Shown here piece after piece: positions 62,307 through 64,000 of a stretch of DNA of 64,000 bases. The notes beneath the pieces are model-generated. The model was not told the origin of the DNA and ran no database searches. It was given only the letters and a program-made list of their open reading frames with translations. Where the stretch lies: positions 1 through 64,000 of the forward strand of contig CAIJPN010000146.1 in the NCBI GenBank assembly GCA_903822545.1, written 5' to 3'. Source of the DNA: an uncultured Anaerolineae bacterium. GTDB lineage: Bacteria > Chloroflexota > Anaerolineae > Anaerolineales > Villigracilaceae. The translations under genes were made by a program, and so were the position numbers. Positions within the stretch are counted from its first letter, which is position 1; each line of letters begins with the position of its first letter.

Positions 62307-62900
62307 ATGAATTTTGAATACGCTATCCAATATGCCCAGCACCGCCTGGAGCACGAACTACCATCCACACTCTGCTATCACTCTGTGGGGCACACCCGCG
62401 ACGAAGTTGTTCCGGCGGTAACCCGGCTGGCCCGTATGGAAGGCGTGCGCGGCGAGCCTCGCAAATTGCTGCTGACTGCGGCCTGGTTTCATGATATTGG
62501 CTTTATCGTCCAGCAGCCATACCATGAATTGATCAGCACGCGGATCATTCGGGAGGTTTTGCCGGGGTTTGGATACACCCCCAAACAGGTGGAGGTGGTG
62601 ATGTGGATCATCCTGGCAACCATCTTGCCGCAGGCCCCGCACACACGCCTGGAACGGATCATGGTTGACGCCGACCTGGATGTGCTTGGCAGCCAGGATT
62701 TTGTCCTCCGCAACCAGGAATTGCGCCGCGAAATGGCCCAGCTTGGCAAAGAATATAGTGATGAAAGTTGGTATACCAGCCAGATCAAGTTTATCCAGGA
62801 TCATCAGTATTTCACCAAATCGGCGCATACCTTGTTGGATGCGCAGAAGCTGGTCAATATCGCCGGGTTGAGAAGGTCGCTGGATTCATTATCGCGATAA
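62307..62900 (+). CDS. HD-domain phosphohydrolase-like protein
   Basis: The protein has 197 residues. Metal-binding HD residues are visible: His25/His29 (CYHSVGHT), His62-Asp63 (WFHDIGF) and Asp121/Asp123 in VDADLD. HD proteins cleave nucleotides or cyclic nucleotides. The gene lies 17 bases after the cyclase, which suggests that it may degrade or relay the second messenger; HD domains of this size also act on other phosphoesters. There is no membrane segment. Confidence 0.85.
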   Translation: MNFEYAIQYAQHRLEHELPSTLCYHSVGHTRDEVVPAVTRLARMEGVRGEPRKLLLTAAWFHDIGFIVQQPYHELISTRIIREVLPGFGYTPKQVEVVMWIILATILPQAPHTRLERIMVDADLDVLGSQDFVLRNQELRREMAQLGKEYSDESWYTSQIKFIQDHQYFTKSAHTLLDAQKLVNIAGLRRSLDSLSR

Positions 62901-62949
62901 AAGGCTGGCCGTGCCAATAAAATTTTCCTGCAAGGTAAAATAATCCCTG

Positions 62950-63828
62950 ATGATGGCAAATTTGCGCAAAAAGAAATGGTTTATCCTGCTGATGGGCCTG
63001 GCAGGCCTGGTTGCGTTGGATTTTGTGGCAGCCTCGCTGGTCAATCTCAGGTTTGAACCGGCTCGCCCATTCTCTTTTGAGTGGCAGCCTGGGGGGCCGG
63101 TGGCAGAAAGTCCCTCGCTAGAAACTGATACTTCTATTTTGGAATTTATCATTTACTCGTACCTGTTTGTTGTTTTCATTTCTTTAATCATTAGCCTTTT
63201 CCGCCCCGAACTGCGCAAAATGCTGTTTAAGAAGCTGGCGCAGCTGGCTGTTTTTGCGCTGGCGGCTTACCTGCTGATGTCGGTACAGTTCCCGATGGAT
63301 GAAGGGGAAGTGGTATCTGCTATTGAACCGGCGCCACAAACCAACGCGGGGAACCTGCCAGGGATCAATGATGCGTTTGCGCCGCCGCAGGTCAACCCGT
63401 GGATGCAGTTTGCCATCAGTTTTGGGATAACGCTGGGGTTGGTGTTTGCGCTGGGGTGGCTGGCGCTTCGGTTAACGGCCAAAAAGCCCCAGGGCGGATT
63501 TATCCTCGATGAGATTGCTACAATCGCGCGGAAAACGCTGCGGGAGTTCGAATCCGGTCAAAATTGGGATGAAGTCATCGTCAACTGCTATATCCGCATG
63601 AGTGAAGTGGCCAGTGAGCAGCGCGGCATTTATCGGCAGGCCGCCATGACGCCGCTGGAATTTGCCACCAAGATGGAAAAGGCCGGGCTGCCCGCCGAGG
63701 CGGTGCGCACGCTCACCAACCTTTTCGACGAAGTGCGTTATGGCGGGCGCAAAGCCGATGTGCAGCAGCGTGACCTGGCAGTGGCGGCCCTGAATGCCAT
63801 CTTAACGGCTTGCGGGGTTCACGCATGA
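62950..63828 (+). CDS. DUF4129 membrane protein
   Basis: 292 residues starting at the first of two adjacent ATGs (62950 or 62953). A helix near 10-27 is followed by an extracytoplasmic stretch, then helices near 60-80, 90-105 and 155-175. The C-terminal cytoplasmic domain (about 190-285) has the DUF4129 pattern SEVASEQRGIYRQAAMTPLE and FDEVRYGGRKA. Such proteins usually sit in operons with DUF58 and MoxR genes. Its stop overlaps the next start (ATGA). Confidence 0.85.
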   Translation: MMANLRKKKWFILLMGLAGLVALDFVAASLVNLRFEPARPFSFEWQPGGPVAESPSLETDTSILEFIIYSYLFVVFISLIISLFRPELRKMLFKKLAQLAVFALAAYLLMSVQFPMDEGEVVSAIEPAPQTNAGNLPGINDAFAPPQVNPWMQFAISFGITLGLVFALGWLALRLTAKKPQGGFILDEIATIARKTLREFESGQNWDEVIVNCYIRMSEVASEQRGIYRQAAMTPLEFATKMEKAGLPAEAVRTLTNLFDEVRYGGRKADVQQRDLAVAALNAILTACGVHA

Positions 63829-64000
63829 AACTGCCGCGCTGGCAGGTGGCCCTGGGCGTGCTGGCTGCGGTGACGCTGGCTTTTTTGTTGCGCGACATGG
63901 TGCAGGTGATTCTCGTTGAGCCGCTGGCGTACTTTTTTTGGCGGCTGGGGGTGATTTACCGTATCATCCCGCAGCAGGTTTACTGGATTTTTCTCATCAT
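63825..64000 (+). CDS. Partial membrane protein at the right edge
   Basis: An ATG at 63825 overlaps the DUF4129 stop and opens 58 residues before the window ends: MKLPRWQVALGVLAAVTLAF, then a helix near 43-58. It is the N-terminal part of an operon partner of the DUF4129 gene. The remainder, and its identity, lie outside. Confidence 0.7.
   Translation, partial: MKLPRWQVALGVLAAVTLAFLLRDMVQVILVEPLAYFFWRLGVIYRIIPQQVYWIFLI

Overview
The window looks like a chromosomal segment of a Chloroflexota bacterium, most likely class Anaerolineae. This is inferred from gene content and style: moderately GC-rich DNA, many large multidomain signalling proteins, lipoproteins with short lipoboxes, a tungsten-type aldehyde:ferredoxin oxidoreductase locus, and many small palindromic repeats. 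No rRNA is present and only a tRNA fragment, so the placement is an inference.

Layout. (1) 1-10981 is an accessory-looking region. It holds a membrane-anchored STAND ATPase with a propeller-like region and a LysM domain, a tRNA-Arg 3' fragment that looks like an integration scar, a truncated gene, a ferritin/VIT metal transporter, a small MITE-like insertion, and a KAP-type P-loop NTPase coupled to a VF530-type DNA-binding protein. (2) 11013-16701 (minus) carries housekeeping enzymes: a quinate-dehydrogenase-like protein, a metallo-beta-lactamase-fold hydrolase, an MFS carrier, an alpha/beta hydrolase overlapping a 3-methyladenine glycosylase, and a lipoprotein glycosidase. (3) 16929-28921 is mostly signalling: a small lipoprotein, a Ser/Thr kinase-NTPase-TPR fusion, two overlapping sensor/response proteins, an MFS carrier with an esterase lipoprotein, and a pseudokinase with an extracytoplasmic propeller. 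(4) 29004-35712 encodes a heterodimeric ABC exporter and a glutamine amidotransferase overlapping a two-domain dehydrogenase. (5) 35951-39828 is the aldehyde ferredoxin oxidoreductase locus, with a convergent MoaD-like / radical SAM maturase / small-protein set. (6) 40087-44444 has an M29 aminopeptidase, RtcB with an attenuator-like leader, and a sensor kinase. (7) 44774-54406 is a conserved SWIM / DUF5691 / MoxR / membrane protein / DUF5682 / vWA system, related in composition to E. coli yehQ-yehL-yehM-yehP, with a LysM-SH3 secreted protein inserted. (8) 54473-56257 is an arsenic unit: a leaderless arsR with a repeated operator, and an ArsM fused to a second methyltransferase. (9) 56413-64000 is a signalling cassette (five-GAF hybrid kinase, lone receiver, receiver-cyclase, HD protein) followed by the start of a DUF4129 membrane operon.

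The strongest leads are the vWA-MoxR system with its envelope components, the trans-membrane STAND/LysM protein next to a tRNA attachment scar, short repeats inserted in frame into at least three protein genes, the pseudokinase sensor, the rtcB leader, and the arsenic operon with its duplicated operator and double methyltransferase.
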